Of a stretch of DNA of 64,000 bases, positions 24,251 to 34,118 are shown piece after piece. The stretch lies in NCBI GenBank assembly GCA_030765065.1, contig CM060978.1, forward strand, positions 108,495,192-108,559,191. Direction: 5' to 3'. Position numbers and translations under genes: made by a program. Each line of letters opens with the position of its first letter. Position 1 is the first letter of the stretch. Source of the DNA: Deroplatys truncata (Eukaryota > Arthropoda > Insecta > Mantodea > Mantidae). The notes under the pieces are model-generated. The model saw nothing but the letters and a program-made list of their open reading frames with translations, was not told where the DNA came from and ran no database searches.

Positions 24251-24665
24251 TGAACACAGTGAGCACTAACATTGGAACAGACTATTGCACATTTAATGTA
24301 TGCACGAACTGTAGCATCAGGTCAGAATTCATTACGTAATTTTTAACATTTTTTAAATAAATTATGTGACAAAGGCCTTTCTGAATAAAATTTGGTTATT
24401 AAAAAGTAAAGTTAATGGCTATTACATTATTGCTGCATTCTTTTCAGTTTTTTTAAATTTATTTTTCCTGTATATACTAGTTTGTTGTACATAAAACTAC
24501 ATATATTCATAAAATATAGCTTTTAGCTTATAGAGATTAAGTGTTTTTTTTTAAATCAACTGAAAGTGGGTTTTTTCATAAATGCATTAATTGAAATTTC
24601 AGGACATTAATACATGTGCACTTTCATGATGAGAAAGAACTGGTTGTTAAAAGTGATATTCATCA

Positions 24666-25507
24666 TTTTTACTTTCTCTACTACGTATAGTAAGTAGGGG
24701 AAGTATTGTATTCCACCCAAAAATTCGATACCGAGATTGCACCGGAAATATATGTTTTGAGACTCCCTAAATCCAAAAAAAGCATTTTTGGAAACATGCC
24801 CGTGTGTGTGTGTGTGTGTGTGTGTCTGTGAACAGCATAACTCAGAAACGAACAGTCGGATAAACACCAAACTTGGTATTTAGGTACAGTATCTTCCAGA
24901 GATGCGACACGAAGGTTTTCATGAAAATCCCCCCACCCCAGAGTACCCTTTACATGGAACATTTTTCGAAAATTTTAATTTTCTCGAAAATGGCTCTAAC
25001 GATTTTGATTAAAATAGCATATGTTTAAGGTATTTTTGTGACAAATGAAATGTATATCTCGAATTTTTTGGGAATGTCTCCAAAAGTGTTCTTCATTCTG
25101 AACGACTTTTGTATAACTGGTAAACCATAAGAGATAAACAAAATGTTACTGCACAAAAAATGTAGATCGCGTTAAAATACACAATTTATGTCATATACAT
25201 TGTTTTTGTTGAGTGAACCGTTTTTGAGATATTGCTTGTTATTCCCTTAAATTTTCCAATACTTCTTCCATTTTTTTATATCCTGGACATGCAAAGAGAA
25301 TGGAATGCGCCACATAGCAACCAGCGCTTAGAATATTTGACTATCGCTTAAAACCTGCCATATTCCCCTTGCATCTACAAGAAAATTAGCAATAAGATTG
25401 ACATCTCGATATCTTGATTAACATGAAGCATATGGAGAATAAGCTTTTGTAAAAATAGTTTGCACAAGAGTAGAGAAAGTCATGTGAGTGTAACACATCA
25501 GATTTTT
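24666..25507 (+). repeat. ACT interspersed repeat, copy 3
   Basis: This is a full-length copy inserted in the Tigger remnant, so it is younger than that element. The left end is TTTTTACTTTCTCTACTACG and the right end GTAGAGAAAGTCATGTGAGT...ATCAGATTTTTT. It contains a (GT)n tract near 24802-24827. Confidence 0.8.
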
Positions 25508-25981
25508 TACTGTTGTATTCACCTCAGAATTTTCTGTATGCAATCACATTACTTTTCCTGATTTTACACATCCCTCAATTTTACACCATTTTTGAGTGTC
25601 CCCCATGGAAGTGTAAAATAGGGGTTTTGCTGTACTAGTTACATTCCTGTTTAGTGTTTTAATTCATAGCTACACTACTATTGTTTACTTCACTCAATTT
25701 TTACATTTTCTATCACATATATAGTGGGTAGAGGAGGTATTTCATTCCACCTAAAAATTTAATACTGAGATTTCATTGGAAATGCATTTTTCTTCAGCCC
25801 TCTGAATCCCACCCCCCCAAAAAAAGCATTTTTAGAAAAAGGTCTGTGTGCGCTACTTAAAAACAAAAAGTTGGATAAATATGAAACTATGTTTATATAA
25901 TATTTGGATAAGCTACTAAAAGTGATATGAATTTGAAATTATAGAAAAACTTAATTGGGGTTGAAACACTTAACATCACTT

Positions 25982-25982
25982 A

Positions 25983-26062
<80 letters not shown>
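25982..26062. repeat. (ATT)n microsatellite
   Basis: About 27 perfect ATT/TTA units lie inside insertion F, directly after its left inverted tail. Confidence 0.97.
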
Positions 26063-26063
<1 letters not shown>

Positions 26064-26084
26064 CTGAGAACAAAACTTGAGTCA

Positions 26085-26215
26085 GTTGGGGAATTCAATG
26101 TCCCACCGGCATGTTGTCACAGTAGCTCAATGGTTAGAGTAACTGCATGGAGAGCAGGATAACCATGTTCAAATCCCGGGTGTGATATTGAATTTTTCAG
26201 TTGACTCTATTAATC
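26085..26215 (+). mobile_element. tRNA-derived SINE-like unit with inverted tail
   Basis: A tRNA-like head is clear: CAGTAGCTCAATGGTTAGAG (A box, 26118) and GTTCAAATCCCGGG (B box, near 26169). The tail TATTGAATTTTTCAGTTGAC (26187) matches the tail of the SINE at 60387-60448. Upstream, AGTCAGTTGGGGAATTCAAT (26081) is an inverted version of the same tail, so the unit has the inverted-tail/body/tail layout. Confidence 0.55.
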
Positions 26216-26243
26216 ACTTACATGTTTTTCATCTTGGCTGGTT

Positions 26244-26470
26244 TTGAGAGCTGCTTGTTCTCATTGTGGCCAACTGATTCCTTGTGTGTGCTCGTGCATT
26301 TTTTTTATACTCCGTTATGTATGTTATAGGTTTTGGGAGTGTTATGTTTGGAGTGATGTGACTGGTCATCCAGAAGTGGTGTGCAACTGCAGATTTATCC
26401 ATCTGTTTGTATTTGATGTATCTCATATGCTCTATTAATCTGTTTTCCAAATTTATACGTAGATAAAACT
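26244..26470 (-). pseudogene. Penelope GIY-YIG C-terminal fragment
   Basis: On the - strand the frame reads ENRLIEHMRYIKYKQMDKSA followed by VAHHFWMTSH. EH-x-R...K-x-D-x-SAVAxHFW is the end of the Penelope-type GIY-YIG domain, also seen at 32540 (SAVAQHFW). The catalytic GIY and YIG parts are missing. Confidence 0.55.
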
Positions 26471-26629
26471 AAAATAAATTTGATACTTGGGTAAATATTT
26501 TAATCATAAAACATAAACCAGTGTAATGAATTTTGAATTGCTGCCACCAAATCCACTGTCAAAATTCATCACTCCACCACGAGATGTCACCATACACTGG
26601 ACAACACCACTAGAAACCAGTCTGCCATT

Positions 26630-26664
26630 CTGACGATGAAAGCAAGTAGTTGTTGAAACCAGTC
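26630..26664 (+). ncRNA. Hammerhead-like core (copy F)
   Basis: CTGACGA (26630-26636), four unpaired bases, AGCAA (26641-26645) pairing with TTGTT (26650-26654) with one wobble, then GAAA (26655-26658) and CCAGTC. GAAAC-CA-GTC would give a very short stem III with a GUC cleavage triplet, the minimal form described for Penelope elements. The bulge at stem II is non-canonical. Confidence 0.35.
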
Positions 26665-27149
26665 AAGACAAAGAACATGCAAGTGATGTTAAGTGTTTCA
26701 ACTCTGACTCAGTTTTTCTATAATTATGAAACTCTGTATTTATGTTCAGTATCTTCCAAAAATGTAACACAAAGATTTTTAAGAAAATTGCCCCACCCCA
26801 ACTACCTTTTACTTGGAGTACTTTTCGAAATTTTTGATGTTCTCAAAAATGGCTGTAACGATGTTGATTAAAATATAAACCAGGTGTCTCAGCCATTTTT
26901 CTTTAAAACTATAAGATACTTATTGTTCGCAAAAACAATTTGATAACCAACATCTGTATAAAGAATCGATTGGGTGGTATTTCCATTTTTTGAAACAAAC
27001 TGGAAATAGGGGTACTTGTGGTCAACTTTGAAATTTTAAATGGAACATGGGTTGTTTTAGGTATTATTGGATAGTACTTTTAAAATGAAACAACTTTTAC
27101 CAATACTTTTTTTTTCCTATCTTATAATGTTTACTCACAATTGAACAAT

Positions 27150-27425
27150 ATTCTTGCCCGTCTAACATTTTGCACCAGTTGCTTGATGGTGTTCCTCTGG
27201 CTGTACAGTTACCAATGTGGCTTCAACTGTCTGGCTCACTTTTCACTTAGGGCTTGGCAAATTCTTCACTAGTTGTTTCCTGGACGTGGATTGAACAAGG
27301 AGGACCAGTACGTTGACTGGCCCCAAATTCCAACCTCTCATATTTCTTTTACAATTTTACTCAAGATTGCTTTGGAGAGTCTGTATCATTTTAAAGATTC
27401 CTGCTCTTGCAGGTTTTCAAAACCA
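27150..27425 (+). pseudogene. Mariner/IS630-type transposase fragment
   Basis: One frame reads SWTWIEQGGPVR, a stop, then LAPNSNLSYF near 27285-27345. This corresponds to the RWIGRGGPVxWPPRSPDL motif of a common arthropod mariner-like DDE transposase. A nearby GAACAATATTCTTGCC region upstream is unassigned. It is heavily decayed and has no visible ends. Confidence 0.5.
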
Positions 27426-27440
27426 TTATGATGTACAGCT

Positions 27441-28310
27441 CTTTTATACTTTCTCTACCACATACCTAGTAGGCAAAGAAGCTGTTGCATTCCACCCAAA
27501 AATTCAATACAGAGATTTCACCAGAAATACATGCTTTGAGGCCCCCAAATCCCCCCCTCCAAAAAAAAAAAAAGCATTTTTAGAAAAGTTCAGTGTGTGT
27601 GTGTGTTTGTGAACAGCATAACTCAAAAATGAAAAGTCAGATAAACAGCAAACTTGGTATTTAAGTTTAGTATCTTCCACAGATGTTACAAAAAGATTTT
27701 CAAGAAAATCCCCTCCCCCCAAACCATCCTTCACATGGAAGATCTTTAAAAATGTTTAATTTTCTAAAAAAATGTCTCTAATGATTTTGATTAAAATACC
27801 ATATATTACAGATATTTATACGACAAATAAAACGTATATGTTGAATTTTCTGCAAATAGCCTTTGAAATTCTCTTCATTTGGAAGGAATTTTGTATAATC
27901 TTATAAACTGATAAACGTTAAGCGATAGATGGAAAAGCACTTCACAAGAAATCTAGATCTGTTTAAAACACAAATTTATTTCCAATAATTTTTTTTTGTA
28001 GCATCAGCCATTTCCGAGATATCTGTCATTAATGGTTTGAATTGCTCAATACTTAGCCATTCTTTCGGAGTCCTGTCGATTTTCAATTGTTCCTCGCGAT
28101 GTCATGGAAACAGCGAGTGTCCAGATCTAAAAGATTTGACTATCACTAATCCCTTTGTATCTATAATGAAATGTATAATGCAGATATTTCCGGAAAGGTT
28201 TATCTCAATTAAAATGAAGTAGATAGGAAAATAAACTTTTGTAAGAATAATTTGTATAGCCACTAATAAACAATGGAGAAAGTAATATGAATGTAAACGT
28301 CAGATTATTT
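27441..28310 (+). repeat. ACT interspersed repeat, copy 5
   Basis: The left end is TATACTTTCTCTACCACATA and the right end ATGGAGAAAGTAATATGAAT...CGTCAGATT. It is one of the more diverged full-length copies. It carries an A-run (27560-27573) and GTGTGTGTGTG (27594). Confidence 0.7.
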
Positions 28311-28492
28311 GGTTTACAGCAGCATTAAAAAACTTCAAAAATGGCATTTTCACATCACTGCAGCAGCCATTTACCAACTTTTAACAGTGAATGTAACACG
28401 TCAGATTTTTTGGTTTAAAGCAGCATTAAAAAACTTCAAACATGGCATTTTCACTCAACAGCAGCAGCCATTTACCAACTTTTAACATTTGT
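28288..28492. repeat. Tandem duplication, two copies of about 103 bp
   Basis: GTCAGATT(A/T)TTTGGTTTA recurs at 28299 and 28402, each followed by AGCAGCATTAAAAAACTTCA, ATGGCATTTTCAC and CAGCAGCCATTTACCAAC. The first bases are the right end of ACT copy 5, so the duplication includes the junction of that repeat with its flank. Confidence 0.8.
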
Positions 28493-28692
28493 TAAATGCC
28501 ATACCCCGGTGTTAACGTTATGTAATAAAAAAAATAGAATTTACAGTAATTTCAATGTTAAATCACTTTATATTGTTTTAAAATTTAACATAGAGCACAA
28601 CATTTGTCATGTACAAATTCTGAGCTTGATTTTGTTATCCCTTCAGCGACTTCAGTAATATGTGCATATAGAGGCAAAACAAGCATACTGAG

Positions 28693-28846
28693 GGCTGGCC
28701 CCGTAGCTCAGTTGGTAGAGCACCTCCTGCTTTGCAAATGGTCCTGGGTTCGATTATCAGCTGGCGTTTTGGAATTATTCTCTATCCTCCTCAGAGTCTG
28801 GAAGTATGAATGTATGAATGAGAGTGAATATGTGTGCGTGCGAGAT

Positions 28847-28915
<69 letters not shown>

Positions 28916-28916
28916 G
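28693..28916 (+). mobile_element. tRNA-derived SINE with (AT)n tail
   Basis: The head resembles a tRNA: GTAGCTCAGTTGGTAGAGCA (28703) is a near-perfect A box and D arm, TTTGCAA lies at the anticodon-loop position (TGC, Ala-like), and GGTCCTGGGTTCGATTATCA holds the B box. The body runs about 90 bp to an (AT)n tract. The head is followed by unrelated sequence and lacks a matching acceptor stem, so it is a SINE and not a working tRNA gene. Confidence 0.7.
28847..28913. repeat. (AT)n microsatellite
   Basis: About 33 AT units form the tail of the SINE. Confidence 0.95.
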
Positions 28917-29189
28917 ATTAAAACCCAAAGTTTACTAGAAACCCAATGACAAGCAAATACGAGTTAACACCATTGTGCACTATGGGCAATAATATGTTCC
29001 AAAGGCTGCTGATAAGAACATTGTAGTTAAAGACGAGGTATAAATGGAACTAAAAAAAGAAATAGCAAACTGAAATCTTATTATGTGAATATAAGAAAAT
29101 AAAAAATGTGTATAATTGCTTGTGCTGTTATGAGATCATTTAATATGAGCAGAAAAATCAATAAAATCTTGATCGAAATCTTTTAATCA

Positions 29190-29990
29190 CAATAAAAATC
29201 TACTCACATGATGAAATTCTCAAGACCGCTTTCAGGCAGTGTCCTCCCTGTTGCTAAATCGACTGAAGCTCTCTGGGTTCTATCAGTGGGTGAGATACCA
29301 ACTGTTTTCTCTGCCAAACAGATGACGTCATCTACTTCCCTAATCTTAAAATTCATAAGTTCTTTTTTGTTTTTTGTAATGAAAATATTTCCTGTGTCTC
29401 CAGTTCAACCGGTTTCTTAACATGTTTTAACAGTTTAATCCTTGGTTCAATATTATGATTTTCAGTCCAAAAGTGATGAGCTACAGCTAATTTATCAGTG
29501 TATTTAAATTTCTCATATGTTCTTTCCTTCTAGTATCTAAATCTCTCTTCGTCTTTCCGATGTATATTTTCTTACAAACCTGGCAATTCATTTGATAGAT
29601 CCTGGATAATTATCTATCAGAACTTCATCATGTGAGTGGAGTTCTATTGTGTTTAAAAGATTGTGACTATTTTTAAGATTTCATCAAACATCATGCTCTA
29701 CTGTATGAAATACTTCCTAAACCTCTACAGAAAAATCAATGTTCATAGCAAAAGAATTGAGAGAGGACTAAGAGATATTCTCTGGGATTTTAAGAATTAC
29801 TTTAACTAAAGAAACCTTTGGCAAACTTTTGAATGTAATGCAACCTTATCCTTTAAGCTCTTCCCTGAAAGAAATCCTCATCAATTGAATTTTCATGGAC
29901 ATAGATTCTCAGTCAGCCTACATGACTGTCAACTGTCTGGCACTCTATGGTGAAGACCCCACTAAAGCATCATGTCCTACATTCTTTTGA
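29190..29990 (-). pseudogene. Decayed Penelope-like element (GIY-YIG part)
   Basis: On the - strand, about 29603-29540 reads IYQMNCQVCKKIYIGKTKRD, a clear GIY-YIG nuclease start (here -IY...YIG) with the CxxC spacing of Penelope elements. It continues TRRKEHMRN, then AVAHHFWTENHNIEPRIKLL near 29490-29430. A further stretch includes HVKKPVELETQEI. Downstream it degrades; RT remnants toward 29990 are too eroded to assign. No inverted ends were found. Confidence 0.6.
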
Positions 29991-30629
29991 TATTTACTCA
30001 CATAATCTTTCATAAAGTTCAGTGAGACATAAATCTCATTAAATTCAGCCAAGAATATTCGGTTAGCTTATTGGCAACCCTCTCTTCACCTTTACAACTT
30101 ATGATCTGGTGTAGCGTGTGGCTGCTTAGCATCAACTGATTGTGAGTTCATGTCACTCCAGTGGGCAGATTCCTCGTTTTATCAGTGTGCATGGCATTAC
30201 ACATTAGCAGACATTCGCTTTCTGTGTGTTTCTACCACAGTTTTGCAGAAAAAGAAAGATGGGGAGGGAGGGAGGGGGAGGATGGAAGGTACATTCAGAA
30301 ATCCAGTTAGTATCCATATAGTATGTGCATGCATGGTCATCTCTTGAGATAAAAGGCTTGGTAATTGATGCTTTGATCTAAATTTTCAACCTTGGCTCGA
30401 GGTTTTAGTACAGTTGTGTGTTTCTGCTGTAACTTTAAAAGTGCATTTTCATTTACTTATATTACCAGTAGACTTGAAAATTTAAGTCTGTAAAGCATGT
30501 TCTATTTTGCATGGCCTGAAGAGTGAAGTATAGATTGGTATATCACTCAGTTATTCATATAATTAAAATTGCATTATTGAGCAGAAAGTTATAGTTTTAT
30601 CTCAACATATTTTTGCTTTTTTCTTCCAG

Positions 30630-30824
30630 ATGTGGAGGAAGTTAAACAGAATACGAGTAGTGAAGATACCAGCAATACTTTAAACAGAGAGGAAAAATCA
30701 AATTATGATTCTTTATCCAAGCAAGATCAGACTTCTGCTGCATTAAAAATTTCAGCCAGAAGCAAGCTGCCTGAGAAAAGGCCTGTAGTTAAAGGTTGTG
30801 ATGCAGATGAAAACGAGATAGGAG
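30630..30824 (+). CDS. CCDC149: CCDC149-like gene, exon
   Basis: The acceptor is TTTCTTCCAG before 30630 and the donor is GGAG|GTAATG at 30824/30825. In phase with the previous exon it reads (H)VEEVKQNTSSEDTSNTLN, then SKLPEKRPVVKGCDADENE. It is Ser-, Lys- and acid-rich with no domain that I recognise, probably a disordered C-terminal region. It is supported by exact phase agreement at both ends (one base carried in, one carried out) more than by homology. Confidence 0.65.
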
Positions 30825-31428
30825 GTAATGTAATATTCTTCAACACAATTTTATCTGCGACTATATTACAAAAGTCATGAAATAGGATATCACAAAACAG
30901 AAATTCTGTCTGGACTCTTTATAGCTAGGAGCTAACATGTCATTGCTTTCTGTAATGCATTTTTAAATAAAAGTGGTTTCTGACAAGAGTCAGAAGCACT
31001 CCAAGCATCTGTAAAGGCAGGCATACATTCCAGCTGGCAGACAATTTTAACATTTGTTATTGCTAATATTTGAGTAGTACAGTTTTAAGTTAAATTATTT
31101 GAGTATAAATAATTAAAATAAAAGTTATTTAACCTTTAACTGGACATGACATTTCTCAAATACTGCACAAAGTAAGAAACGATATCCTCCATTGCATAAC
31201 CAAATCTGAGCCCTAGTATTTATAGTACCTTCCTATCTTTGCATACTGTTTACGTCACATTAATCTTCACAGATAGGCCTTGTTGTTAATGTTTTCCAGG
31301 CATCTGGTAAACATCATGTCACCAGTTGTGTGATATTTCTGTCAAGAGCAGTACTGTTTAATCGAATCTTGCTGGACCGTCCCTCATGTGACAACCAACG
31401 ATCCTAGTTTTGAAAAGCAGGTACTTGA

Positions 31429-31746
31429 ATGGTTAATGGAAAGATAAGTGACATAGAAAGTAATGTGTGTAGTGACTATGCAATCAAAAGTGGGCACATA
31501 CAGACACAGATAGAGAAATTGGTAACTGATTCTGATGAACCAACAGAGGAATCTTGCAATGGCGATGAAGATGAAAATGCTGCAGATGAAGAAACTGAAG
31601 CTGGACAAGGATATTTCTATGACAAAAATTGTTATAAATGTGCAGCAAAAGAACCTGTGAGAAACATTCATACTCCAAGGTTTGCCTCAGATGACTTGGA
31701 AACAAAGTGGGTTGTAAGACTGCCTGGGATTTTATTTTTCTCCTGA
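31429..31746 (+). pseudogene. piggyBac transposase N-terminal fragment
   Basis: The 105-residue open stretch has an acidic N-terminal part (DSDEPTEESCNGDEDENAAD) followed by YFYDKNCYKCAAKEPVRNIH and VVRLPGIL. The pattern FYxKNxYKWxxxEPxRNxRT...HLPG is what I recall at the start of the piggyBac DDE domain. The Trp is replaced by Cys and the frame stops soon after, just before the PLE insertion. The catalytic acidic residues are not present. Confidence 0.6.
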
Positions 31747-31809
31747 GATGATACAAATAATCATAAAATGGATGAATGTCAAGCTAGGTACAGTGTGGCA
31801 AATATACTA

Positions 31810-33075
31810 ACGAATGAATCATTTGAAAATTGAGATGGAATCATTCTTTTAAATGCATTGAAATTACTTAACCTACAAGAGAAATATGTTAAATTTAGTG
31901 TGAAATAGAAAAGAAAGGAGTGTTAGTTTCTTAGATCTAAAAATCATGAAAGATGAAAATGGTTTAAAATTTGGTATTTATAGAAAACATGCGCATATGG
32001 ACAATTGCATTAAGAAGGTAAATGCAATCCAAGTTCTCATCAATTTGCTGTCTTCAAGAGTTTAATACACAGACTCCACGTGTACCACTTGTCCAAAAAG
32101 AATACTCAAAAGAATATCATCATATTTTAAAAATAGCAACCCTTAATAATGTTGAAACAATTTCGGTAAAAAAGTTAATCAAAACGTGATTTGAAAAACA
32201 AAGAACTTAAGCAATTGACCACATAAAAGGAAACAGATAATAAAGATTGGAAATATAAAACAATTTACATATCATCCATGGGCTTTTAATAAATTTGAGA
32301 ATATTTTCAAAGAATTTAATATTAGATTGGCTCCCCAAAACAAACAGTTTGAATAATTTACTCAACAAACTTCTCAAAAAAACTATCCCATTCCAAATGA
32401 AATCAGGAGTTTATCAAATTAACTGTAATGATTGTGAGAAATTTTACTTGGGGAAAACTATAAGAAATTTAAACATCAGATTGAAGGAACACCAAAGAAA
32501 TATAAAAAACAAACAAAAACAGATAAGTCGGCAGTAGCTCAGCACTTCTGGTTGGATAATCATGAAATTGGACAAAATATTAAATTGTTAAGACCTGTAA
32601 CTTCAGCTTTAGAATTGGAAATTTGGGAAAAGATTTATGTTTACAAATAAGTTCATTTGTTGAATTTTGAGATCCCACCGCCAAACGAACTAATGAAGTT
32701 ATGCAGAACTACCACTAGAGGGCAACAAGGTCACAATACTTCAGATGAACGATAGCCAGTCATCAGTCGCCAAACAGCCGAAGAATGTCTCTGAAAAATG
32801 TTTCCTGATATTAACCAACTGACATAAGTGAAGTATGTTTTAGTATGTGAATATTTATATATTTTAACATGTATATTACTTCACTTTCAATAATACTTTC
32901 AGATCTTAATAATTTTAAGAATTCTGATACATTTCTTTACTAACTTTTTACATGATCAACCTTTTTTTATTTTTATTATATATACTATAGTTAGGAAACA
33001 TGTCGTGTGTAAAATGATGCTTTAGGAGGCTGTAATTAAATAAAAAAGGTTAAACTTTAAAAAAAAAAAAAAGTT
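31810..33075 (+). mobile_element. Penelope-like element inside the piggyBac remnant
   Basis: Frame-broken coding shows SLDLKIMKDENGLKFGIYRK near 31928-31990 (RT C-terminal part, as in copy D), a degraded linker, the GIY-YIG region at 32295-32600, and a 3' region with CCACCGCC, CTACCACTAGAGGGCAAC. An A-run ends the insertion at 33058-33072. Unlike the other copies it has no hammerhead-like core that I can read and no obvious inverted tail. Confidence 0.6.
32295..32537 (+). pseudogene. Penelope GIY-YIG endonuclease fragment
   Basis: The 80-residue open stretch contains GVYQINCNDCEKFYLGKTIR, so GIY is GVY and YIG is YLG, with the CxxC pair typical of Penelope nucleases. NIRLKEHQRN follows. A stop precedes the rest of the domain, which continues as SAVAQHFWLDNHEI in a shifted frame near 32530-32570. 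Confidence 0.65.
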
Positions 33076-33415
33076 ATACATTACTTCCAAATACTAGACA
33101 TCTCTCAGACGTCATGTCAGCAGTAATGTGACAAATTTATTACGTCACCAGTAAGGGTTAAGTATAAATAATTAAAATTTTCAAACTGAAATATAAATAA
33201 AGGGGCTCCTATTTAAGTAATGGAGCATTTCCTGAGTTGCGTTGTGAATGTCATGCACTATAAAAATAAATGGGCTCAACCTTCAGATCTGCTCTCTTTC
33301 AACCTATTCATGGCTAATTAGTAATTTGAGAGTACCTAAACAATAAACATTTAGTTTTTCACCAAAAAAAATGTGTTATAGAGCTTAGTGCTTAAAGATT
33401 TTTATTTATTTTCTG

Positions 33416-33432
33416 TGAGATGCACAATAGTT
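33416..33432. repeat. Target-site duplication of the SINE (left)
   Basis: TGAGATGCACAATAGTT is repeated exactly at 33823-33839, on both sides of the SINE. Confidence 0.9.
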
Positions 33433-33822
33433 GGCCGGCGCCGTGGCCGAGTGGTTAGACCGCTCGCCTCCCATCTAGGCGGCCCGGGTTCAATCCCAGG
33501 GACCTGCATGTGGGATTTGTGGTGGACGAAGCGGCGTCTGGGCGGGTTTTCTCCGGGTTCTCCGGTTTCCCCCGCCAGTCATTCCACCAACTGCTCCATC
33601 ATCACCTTTCCTTTCATCCATTTCACCAACATTTCGTTTCATCTACTTCCTTCATCCCATACCAGGCATCGGGCTGATCACCCATCCTGGATGCTCTGTC
33701 TGATCCATAAGTATCTGCTCCTCGACGGGCCTCTGACCCCAGGCACCCGCTTGTAAGTCCTGGGGGGTGTAAGTCCTACATAAGAGGAGGGTAAACAGAT
33801 AATGAATGAATGAATGAATGAA
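33433..33822 (+). mobile_element. tRNA-derived SINE, well preserved
   Basis: The head is GGCGCCGTGGCCGAGTGGTTA (33437, A box) with a Ser/Leu-like D arm and GGCCCGGGTTCAATCCCAGG (B box, 33480). A GC-rich body follows (GGGTTTTCTCCGGGTTCTCC near 33544, then a CATTTC-rich part) and an (AATG)n tail at 33800-33822. The perfect 17-bp target duplication and intact promoter boxes indicate a recent insertion. It sits about 170 bp upstream of the exon at 34006. Confidence 0.88.
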
Positions 33823-33839
33823 TGAGATGCACAATAGTT
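33823..33839. repeat. Target-site duplication of the SINE (right)
   Basis: Exact copy of 33416-33432. Confidence 0.9.
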
Positions 33840-34005
33840 CAGTCGTTCATAATTTTAAACTCACTTATTTTATCCTTTTTCAGTTCCATTGCAGATGCAG
33901 CTTTCTCTAGTTTTACTAGTACTTTGCAAGATACATATTTTATAACTAATGTACATCTTTCTCTGTGCTACTTGAATAAGTGTACTGTATATGTGTGTTT
34001 TTCAG

Positions 34006-34110
34006 TGGTTGCATGGACTAACCGTGTATCTGATAATGGTGATTTACCACCTCAACTCCAGCTACTTGTTCAGAAGGCATTAGAAGAAATAAAAAAGGAA
34101 CCCAAATCAG
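34006..34110 (+). CDS. CCDC149: CCDC149-like gene, exon
   Basis: The acceptor is GTGTTTTTCAG before 34006. With the G carried from the previous exon it reads VVAWTNRVSDNGDLPPQLQ, then LLVQKALEEIKKEPKS. It then either splices at TCAG|GTTGCT (34110/34111) or reads on for two codons to TGA at 34116-34118. The donor is weak, but its phase fits the exon at 55492 exactly. The helix-like QLQLLVQKALEEIKK is probably a C-terminal coiled coil. Confidence 0.72.
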
Positions 34111-34118
34111 GTTGCTGA

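Larger units (their letters stand above)
21964..25634 (+). mobile_element. Decayed Tigger/pogo transposon with nested ACT repeat
   Basis: Terminal inverted repeats are CAGTGGAACCCCTATTTTAC (21964) and GTGTAAAATAGGGGTTTTGC (25613), which is CAG...ACCCCTATTTTACAC in inverted form. More internal similarity (TTTTGCGTTCTCCAATTTTAC against the right end) is weak. The right side is flanked by TA, the left by TT. The transposase lies at 22940-24250 and ACT copy 3 at 24666-25507. CAG-ending repeats and TA targets fit the pogo/Tigger branch of Tc1/mariner. Confidence 0.7.
25925..26725. mobile_element. Composite Penelope-tail insertion, copy F
   Basis: The outer arms are inverted: ATAGAAAAACTTAATTGGGG, then TTGAAACACTTAACATCACT (25933-25979), against AAGTGATGTTAAGTGTTTCA (26675) ... 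GTTTTTCTAT. Inside are an (ATT)n tract (25982-26062), a SINE-like unit (26085-26215), a minus-strand Penelope nuclease fragment (26244-26450) and a plus-strand hammerhead-like core (26630). It looks like several insertions nested between inverted tails. Confidence 0.55.
25700..26880 (+). repeat. ACT repeat, copy 4, interrupted and 3'-truncated
   Basis: The left end TTTTACATTTTCTATCACA (25699) to about 25900, and then 26728-26880 (TTCAGTATCTTCCAAAAATG to GATTAAAATATAAACC), are two halves of one copy. The Penelope-tail insertion F (about 25925-26725) separates them. Confidence 0.6.
31129..33161 (+). mobile_element. piggyBac-type remnant with a nested Penelope-like element
   Basis: TTAA occurs at both borders (31129-31132, 33158-33161). 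Just inside are TTAACCTTTAACTGGACATG on the left and the complement TTAACCCTTACTGGTGACGT on the right, a piggyBac-like end pattern. A transposase fragment lies at 31429-31746 and a PLE fills about 31810-33075. The sequence AGTATAAATAATTAAAAT also flanks the segment (31102-31119 and 33161-33178). Confidence 0.6.

Noticed and set aside
28697..28760. Possible functional tRNA-Ala (TGC) gene
   Set aside because: The D arm and B box are excellent, but no matching acceptor stem closes the molecule, and the sequence runs on into a SINE-like body and an (AT)n tail.
1033..28913. Simple repeats as CRISPR-like or regulatory arrays
   Set aside because: The (TA)n, (ATT)n and (AT)n tracts are plain microsatellites without spacers, in a eukaryotic genome.
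30090..30190. Another tRNA-derived SINE head
   Set aside because: A weak B-box-like TGAGTTCATGTCACTCC is present, but the A box and a body or tail could not be defined.
31429..31746. Extra acidic exon of the host gene
   Set aside because: The acidic stretch looked like the neighbouring Ser/Glu-rich exon, but YFYDKNCYK and EPVRNIH point to piggyBac, and the segment lies between TTAA-flanked ends.
32740..32830. Hammerhead-like core in the Penelope element at 31810-33075
   Set aside because: GCCGAAGAATGTCTCTGAAAAATG lies at the right place, but the CUGANGA box and a pairing stem II are not present.
33437..33500. Possible functional tRNA-Ser/Leu gene
   Set aside because: The promoter boxes are intact, but the unit is part of a 390-bp insertion with target duplications, so it is a SINE head.
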